Assembly: GCA_035771175.1 (NCBI GenBank)
Contig: CM069593.1
Location: 33,430,741-33,494,740 of the forward strand
From: Paratinospora sagittata
Taxonomy: Eukaryota; Streptophyta; Magnoliopsida; Ranunculales; Menispermaceae
Reading direction: 5' to 3'
Length of the DNA stretch: 64,000 bases
Each line of letters begins with the position of its first letter. The first letter of the stretch is position 1. The notes below the pieces were generated by a model, which was given only the letters and a program-made list of their open reading frames with translations, ran no database searches and had not been told where the DNA came from. Both the position numbers and the translations under genes were made by a program. Positions 1 to 12,400 of the stretch are shown piece after piece.

Positions 1-275
1 AGTGTTCTCGGTAAGAAAACACATCAGACAAGAACACATCACATGTACTTTTTTTCTAAGAGCTACAACTAATATCATCAAAGTCTACAAATATCAAGCT
101 CGAATAACAAAGACATATATCATGTCTAATGCATTAGTTTGATCTTCGGTGTGTAGGGTAACTTCTCGATCAATCTCAACACTAAAACTCTGAAAATTGC
201 AAAGTCTTCAAAATTACTTCGATATAGTATTTCATTTTGAAAAAAATGTTTTTCGAAAGGTTTTAACCATAATTT

Positions 276-917
276 CAATGAGTTTTTAATTATTTAAAAG
301 TTTATAATCTTATATCAATATAGTTTGAGTCAATGAATGGTTCCTTAGTTTTTCAAAAATAAGGCTATCTAGCAATTTGCCAAAATTTTTCAAAAGGCAC
401 TAGCGCACTCTCAGTGTTGATAACACGCTGATAGGGTTCTATAATAAAACATTTGTTTTTCTTGAAAATTGTTCATAGCGCTCTATCCCCTTTGATAACT
501 CGTTATAAAGCTGTTGCCGTGATCTTTTTATTTTTAGTAAAATGGGCAATAGCGCGCAATAGGCCTTGATAACACGCTATCGGAAAGTCCAAAACTCAAG
601 CTCTAGGGTTTGTGTATATAGACCTGCTATAGCCTGCTATCTGTCAACAGAAGACATGATACACAACCCAATAGCAGGCTATCCACGTCAGAGACAAAAA
701 TCTGATATTTCTATCGAGAAAAATGTGGGCACTTCTGCTTGCTCCATTTTTCTATTCTTGCCACAGTTTTGCTAGGTTATCGTGATTGCAATATTCTCTA
801 CTAACACCTTGATGATTCCCATTGTCTAGCACGCCCAAAACAACTTTAAATTAAACAACGTCTTGACTTCAAATCATTCTGTACTCTCTTGCTCTTTAAC
901 CTGCAACTGCTAATTTT
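276..917. repeat. 642-bp partial-monomer duplication inside the first satellite unit
   Basis: The sequence starting caatgagttttt at 276 starts again at 918 (caatgagtttta). The second start follows ctgctaatttt, a position where other monomers continue into ataaagccctcg. The unit therefore restarts after 642 bp. The join lies in a short shared aattt, so unequal exchange or microhomology-mediated joining between monomers out of register is likely. Together with the 74-bp deletion near 1120 this explains the 1734-bp spacing of the first landmark interval. Confidence 0.85.
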
Positions 918-1106
918 CAATGAGTTTTAAATTATTTAAAAGTTTATAATCTTAGCTCAATATGTTTTGAGTCAATGGAATGGTTCCTTAGCTTTTTAAA
1001 ATAAGGCTTTCCAGCAATTTGCCAAAATTTTCCATAAGGCACTAGCGCACTATCGGTGTTGATAGCACGCTGATAGGGTTCTATAATAAAACATTTGTTT
1101 TTCTGT

Positions 1107-1130
1107 AAATATGTCTATAGCGCGCCATCG
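1107..1130. other. 74-bp internal deletion joining two copies of the gcgcgc palindrome motif
   Basis: Here tctatagcgcgc is followed directly by catcggccttgataac. In the next monomer the two gcgcgc copies that flank this interval lie about 74 bp apart (2192 and 2265). The deletion removes exactly one of the internal 75-bp modules described at 55429-55652, with the crossover inside the repeated palindrome. The sequence shows the junction; homology-mediated loss is inferred. Confidence 0.82.
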
Positions 1131-4100
1131 GCCTTGATAACACGCTATCGGAAAGTCAAAAACTCGAGCTCTCGAGTTTGTGTATATCGACATGCTATAG
1201 CCTGCTATCTGTCAATAGAGAACGTGATACACAACCCAATAGCACGCTATCCATGTCTGGGACAAAAATCTGATATTTCTAACGAGGAAAATGTGGGCAC
1301 TTCTGCTTGCCCCACTTTTTTATTCCTTACACAGTTTTGCTAGGTTATCTTAATTAAAATATTCTCTACTAACACCTTGATGATTCCCATTGTCTAGCAC
1401 GCCCAAAACAACTTTAGATTAAACAACGTTTTGAATTCAAATCATTTTGTACTCTCTTGCTCTTTAACCTACAACTGCTAATTTTATAAAGCCCTCGTTC
1501 TCTGATTTTCAAAGATAGAACACACACGATTTTTGCAAGTTAGACTCAGCTTTCCAAAGAGTGTTTAAATAGAAGAAAGTCATGATTCTTGCATTTGCCC
1601 AATCAACCTTCGAACTGAATCAAAATTGCAAACTGTCTTGAAGATAACCTCATTATTTCGCAAGTTCTTCATTTTATCCCTTTTGTGATGAGATTTTCAA
1701 AGGCTATCTATTGTTTTAAACTGTAAGTATATGAAGTGTTCTCGGTAAGAAAACACATCAAACAAGAACACATCACCTGTATTTTTTTTCTAAGAGCTAC
1801 AACTAATATCATCAAAGTCTACAAAGATCAAGCTCGAATAACAAAGACATATATCATGTCTAATGCATTAGTTTGATCTTTGGTGTGCAGGGTAACCTCT
1901 CGATCAATCTCAACACTAAAACTTTGAAAATTGCAAAGTCTTCAAAATCACTTTAATATAGTATTCCATTTTGAAAAAAATGTTTTTCGAAAGGTTTTAA
2001 TCATTATTTCAATGAGTTTTGAATTATTTAAAAGTTTATAATCTTATCTCAATATGTTTTGAGTCAATGGAATGGTTCCTTAGTTTTTTAAAATAAGGCT
2101 TTCCAGCAATTTGCCAAAATTTTCCATAAGGCACTAACGCACTATCGGGTTCTATAATAAAATATTTCTTTTTATCGAAAACTGTCTATGGCGCGCTATC
2201 CCCTTTGAAAACTCGCTATAAAGCTGTTGCCGTGATCTTTCCATTCTTGGTAAAATGGGCAATAGCGCGCCATAGGCCTTGATAACACGCTATCGGAAAG
2301 TCAAAAACTCGAGCTCTCGAGTTTGTGTATGTCGACACTCTATAGCCTGCTATCTGTCAAAAGAGAACATGATACACAACCCAATGGCACGCTATCCACG
2401 TCTGAGACAAAAATCTGATATTTATAACGAGAAAAATGTGGGCACTTCTGCTTGCTCCACTTTTCTATTCCTTACACGGTTTTGCTAGGTTATCTTAATT
2501 GAAATATTCTCTACTAACACCTTGATGATTCCCATTGTCTAGCACACCCAAAACAACTTTAGATTAAACAACGTTTGAATTCAAATCATTCTGTACTCTC
2601 TTGCTCTTTAACCTGCAACTGCTAATTTTATAAAGCCCTCGTTCTCTGATTTTCAAAGGTAGAACACACACGATTTTTGCAAGTTAGACTGAGCGTTCCA
2701 AAGAGTGTTTAAATAGAAGAAAGTCGTGATTCTTGCATTTGTCAAAACAACCTTCGAACTGAATCAAAATTGCAAACTGTCTTGAAGATAACCTCATTAT
2801 TTCGCAAGTTCTTCATTTTATCCCTTTTGTGATGAGATTTCCAAAGGCTATCTATTGTTTTAAACTGTAAGTATATGAAGTGTTCTCGGTAAGAAAACAC
2901 ATCAGACAAGAACACATCACATGTACTTTTTTTCTAAGAGCTACAACTAATATCATCAAAGTCTACAAATATCAAGCTCGAATAACAAAGACATATATCA
3001 TGTCTAATGCATTAGTTTGATCTTCGGTGTGTAGGGTAACCTCTCGATCAATCTCAACACTAAAACTCTGAAAATTGCAAAGTCTTCAAAATCACTTAGA
3101 TATAGTATTTCATTTTGAAAAAAATGTTTGTCGAAAGGTTTTAATCATAATTTCAATGAGTTTTGAATTATTTAAAAGTTTATAATCTTATCTCAATATG
3201 TTTTGAGTCAATGGAATGGTTCCTTAGTTTTTTAAAATAAGGCTTTCCAACAATTTCCCAAAATTTTCCATAAGGCACTAGCTCACTATCGGTGTTGATA
3301 GCACGCTTATAGGGTTCTATAATAAAACATTTATTTTTCTGCAAAACTGTCTATAACGCGCTATCCCCTTTGATAACTCTCTATAAAGTTGTTGCCGTGA
3401 TCATTCTATTTTTAGTAAAATGGGCAATAGCGCGCCATAGGCCTTGATAACACGCTATCGAAATGTCAGAAACTCGAGCTCTCGAGTTTGGGTATGTCGA
3501 CATGCTATAGCCTGCTATCTGTCAATAGAGAACATGATACACAACCCAACGGCACGCTATCCCCGTCTGAGACAAAAATCTGATATTTCTAACGAGAAAA
3601 TTGTGGGCACTTCTGCTTGCTCCACTTTTCTATTCCTTACACAGTTTTGCTAGGTTATCTTAATTGAAATATTCTCTACTAACACCTTGATGATTCCCAT
3701 TGTCTAGCACGCCCAAAACAACTTTAGATTAAACAACGTTTTGAATTCAAATCATTCTGTACTCTCTTGCTCTTTAACCTGCAACTGCTAATTTTATAAA
3801 GCCCTCGTTCTCTGATTTTCAATGGTAGAACACACACGATTTTTGCAAGTTAGACTGAGCGTTCCAAAGAGTGTTTAAATAGAAGAAAGTCGTGATTCTT
3901 GCATTTGCCAAAACAACCTTCGAACTGAATCAAAATTGCAAACTGTCTTGAAGATAACCTCATTATTTCGCAAGTTCTTCATTTTATCCCTTTTGTGCTG
4001 AGATTTCCAAAGGCTATCTATTGTTTTAAACTGTAAGTATATGAAGTGTTCTCGGTAAGAAAACACATCAAACAAGAACACATCACCTGTATTTTTTTTC

Positions 4101-4689
4101 TAAGAGCTACAACTAATATCATCAAAGTCTACAAAGATCAAGCTCGAATAACAAAGACATATATCATGTCTAATGCATTAGTTTGATCTTTGGTGTGTAG
4201 GGTAACCTCTCGATCAATCTCAACACTAAAACTCTGAAAATTGCAAAGTCTTCAAAATCACTTTGATATAGTATTTCATTTTGAAAAAAATGTTTGTCGA
4301 AAGGTTTTAATCATAATTTCAATGAGTTTTGAATTATTTAAAAGTTTATAATCTTATCTCAATATGTTTTGAGTCAATGGAATGGTTCCTTAGTTTTTTA
4401 AAATAAGGCTTTCCAGCAATTTGCCAAAATTTTCCATAAGGCACTAGCGCACTATCGGTGTTGATAGCACGCTTATAGGGTTCTATAATAAAACATTTAT
4501 TTTTTTGCAAAACTGTCTATAGCGCGCTATCCCCTTTGATAACTCTCTATGAAGTTGTTGTCGTGATCATTCCATTTTTAGTAAAATGGGCAATAGCGCG
4601 CCATAGGCCTTGATAACACGCTATCGAAATGGCAGAAACTCGAGCTCTTGAGTTTGGGTATGTCGACATGCTATAGCCTGCTATCTGTC

Positions 4690-4905
4690 AATAGAGAACA
4701 TGATACACAACCCAACGGCACGCTTTAATCTAAAGTTGTTCTGGGCGTGCGAGACAATGGGAATCATCAAGTTGTTAGTAAAGAACATTTCAATAAAGAT
4801 AACCAGGCAAAACTGTGTAAGGAATAGAAAAATCGAGCAAGCAGAAGTGTCCACATTTTTCTCTTTAGAAATATCAGATTTTAGTCTAAGATGTGGATAG
4901 CATGC
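4690..4905. other. Orientation and subfamily switch: R-inverted array joined to L array
   Basis: Up to about 4724 the sequence follows an inverted R monomer (cacaacccaacggcacgct). From 4725 (ttaatctaaag) it follows an L monomer in the opposite orientation, entering at a different phase. Left-arm sequence around 4640-4724 reappears as its inverted complement from about 4895 to 5010, separated by roughly 170 bp of single-copy phase. The two arrays therefore face each other as a very large imperfect inverted repeat. A single shared t is the only microhomology I see at the join. The diagnostic gtgcgagac at 4747-4755 shows that L begins immediately. Confidence 0.9.
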
Positions 4906-7900
4906 TATTGGGTTGTGTATCATGTTCTATATTGACAGATAGCAGGCTATAACCGATCGATATACACAAACCCGAGAGCTCGAGTTTTTTAGACTTTCCG
5001 ATAGCCTGTTATCAAGGCCTATAACGCGTTATTTCCCATTTTACTAAAAATGAAAAGATCACGGCAAAAGCTTTATAGCGAGTTATCAAAGGGGATATCG
5101 TGACATAGACAATATTCCAAAAAAATAAATGTTTTATTATTGAACCCTATCGGCGTGCTATCAACAAGGATAGTGCGCTAGTGCCTTCTGGAAAATTTTG
5201 GCAAATTGCTGGATAGCCTTATTTTTGAAAAAATTAATATTTTAACACTAAAGAACTATTCCATTGACTCAAAACACTTTGATATAAGATTAAACACTTT
5301 TAAATAATTCAAAACTCATTGAAATTATGATTAAAACCTTCCGGACAATATTTTTTCAAAATGAAATACTATATCGAAGTGATTTTGAAGAGTCTGCAAT
5401 TTTCAGAGTTTTAGTGCTGAGATTGATCGAGAAGTTACCCTACACACCAAAGATAAAACTAATGCATTTGACATGATACATGTCTTCGTTCTTCGAGCTT
5501 GATCTTTGTAGACTTCGATAGCTATTGTTTGATGTGTTGTTTATGATTAGTTATAGTAGCTCTTAGAAAAAAAAATACAAGTGATGTGTTCTTGTTTGAT
5601 TTGTTTTCTTACGGAGAACACTTCATATACTTACAGTTTAAAACAATAGATAGCCTCTTGAAATCCCAGCACAAAAGAGATAAAATGAAAAACTTGCGAA
5701 ATAATGAGGTTATCTGCAACACAGTTTGGACTTTTGATTCAGTTCGAAGGTTGTTTGGGAAAAAGCAAGAATCACGACTTTCTTCTATTTAAACGCTTCT
5801 TGGAAAGCTCAGTCTAACTTGCCAAAATCGTTTGTGTTCTATCTTTGAAAATCAGAGAATGAGGGTTCCATAAAATTAGCAGTTGCTGGTCAAAGAGCAA
5901 GACAGTACAAAATGTTTTGAATTTAAAACGTTGTTTAATCTAAAGTTGTTTTGGGTGTGCGAGACATTGAGAATCATCAAAGTGTTAGAAAAGAACATTT
6001 CAATTATGATAACCTGGCAAAACTAAGTAAGGAATAGAAAAATCGAGCAAGCAGAAGTGTCCACATTTTTCTCATTAGAAATATCAAATTTTAGTCTAAG
6101 ATGTGGATAGCGTGCTATTGGGTTGCGTACCATGTTCTATATTGACAGATAGCAGGGTATGGCTGATCGATATACACAAACCCGAAAGCTCGAGTTTTTT
6201 AGACTTTTCGATAGCGTGTTATAAAGGCCTATAACGCGCTATTGCCCATTTTACTAAAAATGGAAAGATCACGGCGAGAGCCTTATAGCGAGTTATCAAA
6301 GGGGATAACGCACTATAGAAAATTTTCCAAAAAAATAAATGTTTTATTATTGAACCCTATCGGCGTGCTATCAACAAGGGTAGTGCGCTAGTGCCTTCTG
6401 AAAAATTTTGGCAAATTGCTGGATAGCCTTATTTTTGAAAAATTAATATTTTAACACTCAAGAACCATTCCATTGACTCAATACACGTTGATATAAGATT
6501 AAACACTTTTAAATAATTCAAAACTCATTGAAATTATGATTAAAACCTTTCGGAAGACATTTTTTCAAAATGAAATACTATATCGAAGTAGTTTTGAAGA
6601 CTTTGCAATTTTCAGAGTTTTAGTGCTGAGACTGATCGAGAGGTTACCCTACACACCATAGATAAAACTAATGCATTAAACATGAGATATGTATTTGTTC
6701 TTCGAGCTTGATCTTTGTAGACTTCGATAGCTATGTTGGATGTGGTGTTGATGATTAGTTATAGTAGCTCTTAGAAAAAAAAATACAAGTGATATGTTCT
6801 TGTTTGATTTGTTTTCTTACCGAGAACACATTATATACTTACAGTTTAAAACAATAAATAGCCTCTTGAAATCCCAGCGCAAAAGAGATAAAATGAAGAA
6901 CTTGCAAGATAATGAGGTTATCTGTAACACAGTTTGCAATTTTGATTCAGTTCAAAGGTTGTTTGGGAAAATGCATGAATCCCGACTTTCTTCTATTGAA
7001 CAACTTTTTGGAAAGCTCAGTCTAACTTGCCAAAATCGTTTGTGTTCTATCTTTGAAAATCAGAGAATGAGGGCTCTATAAAATTAGCAGTTGCAGGTTA
7101 AAGAGCAAGACAATACAGAATGATTTCAATTCAAAAGGTTGTTTAATCTAAAGTTGTTTTGGGCGTGCGAGACAATGGGAATCATCAAGTTGTTAGTAAA
7201 GAACATTTCAATTAAGATAACCAGGCAAAACCGTGTAAGGAATAGAAAAATCGAGCAAGCAAAAGTGTGCACATTTTTCTCTTTAGAAATATCAAATTTT
7301 AGTCTAAGATGTGGATAGCGTGGTATTAGGTTGCGTACCATGTTCTATATTGACAGATAGCAGGCTATGGCGTATCAATATACACAACCCCGAAAGCTCG
7401 AGTTTTTTAGACTTTCCGATAGCGTGTTACCAAGGCTAATAGCGTGCTATTGCCCATTTTACTAAAAATGGAAAGATCACGGCAAGAACTTTATAGCGAG
7501 TTATCAATGGGGATAACGCCTATAGACAATTTTCCAAAAAAATAAATGTTTTATTATTGAACCCTATCAGCGTGCTATCAACAAGAATAGTGTGCTAGTG
7601 CCTTCTAGAAATTTTGGCAAATTGCTGGATAGCCTTATTTTTGAAAAATTAATATTTTAACACTCAAGAACCATTCCATTGACTCAAAACACGTTGATAT
7701 AAGATTAAACACTTTTAAATAAATCAAAACTCATTGAAATTATGATTAAAACCTTTCGGAAAACATTTTTTCAAAATGAAATACTTATCGAAGTAATTTT
7801 GAAGACTTTGCAATTTTGAGAGTTTTAATGCTGAGATTGATCGAGAGGTTACCCTACACACCAAAGATAAAACTAATGAATTAAACATGAGATATGTATT

Positions 7901-9439
7901 CGTTCTTCGAGCTTGATCTTTGTAGACTTCGATAGCTATTGTTGGATGCGTTGTTGATGATTAGTTATAGTAGCTCTTAGAAAAAAAAATAAAAGTGATG
8001 TGTTCTTGTTTGATTTATTTTCCTACCGAGAACACTTCATATACTTACAGTTTAAAACAATGGATAGCCTCTTGAAATCTCAGCACAAAAGCGATAAAAT
8101 GAAGAACTTGTGAAATAATGAGGTTATCCCCAACACAGTTTGCAATTTTGATTCCGTTCGAAGGTTGTTTGGGAAAATGAAAGAATCACGACTTTCTTCT
8201 ATTTAAACACTCTTTGGAAAGCTCATTCTAACTTGCAAAATTCGTTTGTGTTCTATCTTTGAAAATCAGAAAATGAGGGTTCTATAAAATTAGCAGTTGC
8301 AGGTTAAAGAGCAAGAGAGTACAGAATGATTTGAATTCCAAACGTTGTTTAATCTAAAGTTGTTTTGGGTGTGCGAGATAATGGGAATCATCAAGGTGTT
8401 AGTAAAGAATATTTCAATTAAGATAACCAGGCAAAACCGTGTAAGGAATAGAAAAATCGAGCAAGCAAAAGTGTGCACATTTTTCTCTTTAGAAATATCA
8501 AATTTTAGTCTAAGATGTGGATAGCGTCGTATTAGGTTGCGTACCATGTTCTATATTGATAGATAGCAGGCTATGGCATATCGATATACACAACCCCGGA
8601 AGCTCGAGTTTTTTAGACTTTCCGATAGCGTTTTACCAAGGCCTATAGCGCGCTATTGCCCATTTTACTAAAAATGGAAAGATCACGGCAAGAGCTTTAT
8701 AGCGAGTTATCAATGGGGATAGCGCGCTATAGACAATTTTCCAAAAAAATAAATGTTTTATTATTGAACCCTATCAGCGTGCTATCAACAAGGATAGTGC
8801 GCTAGTGCCTTCTGAAAAATTTTGGCAAATTGCTAGATAGCCTTATTTTTGAAAAATTAATATTTTAACACTCAAGAACCATTCCATTGACTCAAAACAC
8901 GTTGATATAAGATTAAACACTTTTAAATAAATCAAAACTCATTGAAATTATGATTAAAACCTTTTGGAAAATATTTTTTCAAAATGAAATACAATATCGA
9001 AGTAATTTTGAAGGCTTTGCAATTTTTAGAGTTTTAGTGCTGAGATTGATCGAGAGGTTACCCTACACACCAAAGATAAAACTAATGAATTAAACATGAG
9101 ATATGTATTCGTTCTTCGAGCTTGATCTTTGTAGACTTCGATAGCTATTGTTGGATGCGTTGTTGATGATTAGTTATAGTAGCTCTTAGAAAAAAAAATA
9201 CAAGTGATATGTTCTTGTTTGATTTGTTTTCTTACCGAGAACACTTTATATGCTTACACTTTAAAACAATAGATAGCCTCTTGAAGTCCCAACACAAAAG
9301 AGATAAAATGAAGAACATGCGAGATAATGTGGTTATCTGCAACACAGTTTGCAATTTTGATTCAGTTCGAAGGTTGTTTGGGAAAATGCAAGAATCACGA
9401 CTTTCTTCTATTTAAACACTTTTTGGAAAGCTCAGTCTA

Positions 9440-9472
9440 ACTTGCCAAAATCGTTTGGGTTCTATAAAATTA
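9440..9472. other. About 30-bp deletion in an L monomer
   Basis: The sequence runs caaaatcgtttgggttctataaaattag, where neighbouring monomers have about 30 more bases (tgttctatctttgaaaatc and onward) before ggttctataaaat. The ttct context on both sides could have supported slippage. It accounts for the 1178-bp period at 9209-10387. Confidence 0.75.
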
Positions 9473-12400
9473 GCAGTTGCAGGTTAAAGAGCAAGACAAT
9501 ACAGAATGATTTGAATTCAAAACGTTGTTTAATCTAAAGTTGTTTTGGGTGTGCGAGACAATGGGAATCATCAAGTTGTTAGTAAAGAACATTTCAATTA
9601 AGATAACCTACAAAACTAAGTAAGGAATAGAAAAATCGAGCAAGCAGAAATGTCCACATTTTTCTCGTTAGAAATATCAAATTTTAGTCTAAGATGTGGA
9701 TAGCGTGCTATTCGGTTGCGTACCATGTTCTATATTGACAGATAGCAGGCTATGGCAGATCGATATACACAAACCCGAAAGCTCGAGTTTTTTAGACTTT
9801 CCGATAGTGTGTTATCAAGGCCTATAACGCGCTATTGCCCATTTTACTAAAAATGGAAAGATCACGGCAAGAGCTTTATAGCGAGTTATCAAAGGGGATA
9901 ACGCGATATAGACAATATTCCAAAAAAATAAATGTTTTATTATTGAACCCTATCGGCGTGCTATCAACAAGGATAGTGCGCTAGTGCCTTCGGGAAAATT
10001 TTGGCAAATTGCTGGATAGCCTTATTTTTGAAAAATTAATATTTTAACCCTCAAGAACCATTCCATTGACTCAAAACACTTTGATATAAGATTAAACACT
10101 TTTAAATAATTCAAAAATCATTGAAATTATGATTAAAACCTTTCGGAAAACATTTTTTCAAAAGGAAATACTATATCGAAGCAATTTTGAAGACTTTGCA
10201 ATTTTCAGAGTTTTAGTGCTGAGACTGATCGGGAGGTTACCCTACACACCATAGATAAAACTAATGCATTAAACGTGAGATATGTATTTGTTCTACGAGC
10301 TTGATCTTTGTAGACTTCGATAGTTATGTTGGATGTGTTGTTGATGATTAGTTATAGTAGCTCTTAGAAAAAAAAATACAAGTGATGTGTTCTTGTTTGA
10401 TTTGTTTTCTTACCGAGAACACTTTATATACTTACAGTTTAAAACAATAAATAGCCTCTTGAAATCCCAGCGCAAAAGAGATAAAATGAAGAACTTGCGA
10501 GATAATGAGGTTATCTGTAACACAGTTTGCAATTTTGATTCAGTTCAAAGGTTGTTTGGGAAAATGCATGAATCCCGACTTTCTTCTATTTAACAACTTT
10601 TTGGAAAGCTCAGTCTAACTCGCCAAAATCATTTGTGTTCTATCTTTGAAAATCAGAGAATGAGGGTTCTATAAAATTAGCAGTTGCAGGTTAAAGAGCT
10701 AGACAATACAGAATGATTTCAATTCAAAACGTTGTTTAATCTAAAGTTGTTTTGGGTGTGCGATACAATGGGAATCATCAAGTTGTTAGTAAAGAACATT
10801 TCAAATAAGATAACCTGCAAAACTAAGTAAGGACTAGAAAAATCGAGCAAGCAGAAATGTCCACATTTTTCTCGTTAGAAATATCAAATTTTTGGCTAAG
10901 ATGTGGATAGCGTGCCATTGGGTTCCGTACCATGTTCTATATTGACAGATAGCAGGCTATAGCAGATCGATATACACAAACCCGAGAGCTCGAGTTTTTT
11001 AGACTTTCCGATAGCGTGTTATCAAGGCTTATAGCGTGCTATTGCCCATTTTACTAAAAAAGGAATGATCACGACAACAGCTCTATAGCGAGTTATCAAA
11101 AGGGATAACACGCTATAGACAATTTTCCAAAAAAATAAATGTTTTATTATTGAACCCTATCGGCGTGCTATCAATAACGATAGTGCGCTAGTGCCTTCTG
11201 GAAAATTTTGGCAAATTGCTGGATAGCCATATTTTTGAAAAATTAACATATTAAAACTCAAGAACCATTCCATTGACTCAAAACACTTTGATATAAGATT
11301 AAACACTTTTAAACAATTCAAAACTCATTGAAATTATGATTAAAACCTTTCGGAAAACGTTTTTTCAAAATGAAATACGATATCGAAGTAATTTTGAAGA
11401 CTTTGCAATTTTCAGAGTTTTAGTGCTGAGACTGATCGGGAGGTTACCCTACACACCATAGATAAAACTAATGCATTAAACATGAGATATGTATTCGTTC
11501 TTCGAGCTTGATCTTTGTAGCCTTCGATAGCTATGTTGGATGTGTTGTTGATGATCAGTTATACTATCTCTTCGAAAAAAAATACAAGTGATGTGTTCTT
11601 GTTTGATTTGTTTCCTTACCGAGAACACTTTATATACTTACAGTTTAAAACAATAGATAGCCTCTTGAAATCTCAGCACAAAAGTGATAAAATGAAGAAC
11701 TTGCGGGATAATGAGGTTATCTGCAACACAGTTTGCAATTTTGATTCAGTTCGAAGGTTGTTTGGAAAAATCCAATAATCACGACTTTCTTCAATTTAAA
11801 CACTTTTTGGAAAGCTCTGTCTAACTTGCCAAAATCGTTTGTGTTCTATCTTCGAAAATCAGAGAATGAGGGTTCTATAAAATTAGCAGTTGCAGGTTAA
11901 AGAGCAAGAAAGTACAGAATAATTTAAATTCAAAACGTTGTTTAATCTAAAGTTGTTTTGGGCGTGCGAGACAATGAGAATCATCAAGTTGTTAGTAAAG
12001 AACATTTCAATTAAGATAACCAGGCAAAACTGTGTAAGGATTATAAAAATTGAGCAAGCAGAAGTGTCCACATTTTTCTCTTTAGAAATATCAGATTTTA
12101 GTCTAAGTTGTGGATAACGTGCTATTGGGTTGTGTATCAGGTTCTATATTGAAAGATAGCAGGCTATAGCAGATCGATATACACAAACCCGAGAGCTCGA
12201 GTTTTTTAGACTTTCCGGTAGCGTGTTATCAAGGCCTATGGCGCGCTATTGCCAATTTTACTAAAAATGGAAAGATCACGGCAAGAGCTTTATAGCGAGT
12301 TATCAAAGGGGAAAACGCGATATAGACAATATTCCAAAAAAATAAATGTTTTATTATTGAACCCTATCGGCGTGCTATCAACAAGGATAGTGCGCTAGTG

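Larger units (their letters stand above)
1..4724 (-). repeat. Satellite block R-inv: inverted array of R-subfamily 1.15-1.19 kb monomers
   Basis: This is tandem satellite DNA in the orientation opposite to the rest of the window. The landmark beginning AGTGTTCTCGG recurs at 1, 1735, 2879 and 4045, giving periods of 1734, 1144 and 1166 bp. The first unit is abnormal (see the duplication and deletion entries). Diagnostic variants are R-type: read on the minus strand they give attatagaaccc and gtgctagac, not the L forms. The variant ttataaacttttaaat matches the distal right array (43-64 kb) better than the right array next to the retroelement. A private deletion of about 24 bp removes the stretch corresponding to cgatagctattgtttgatg (near 85, 1823, 2965 and 4130). 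No gene is visible. Short open frames recur in each unit but begin at TTG or GTG. Confidence 0.93.
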
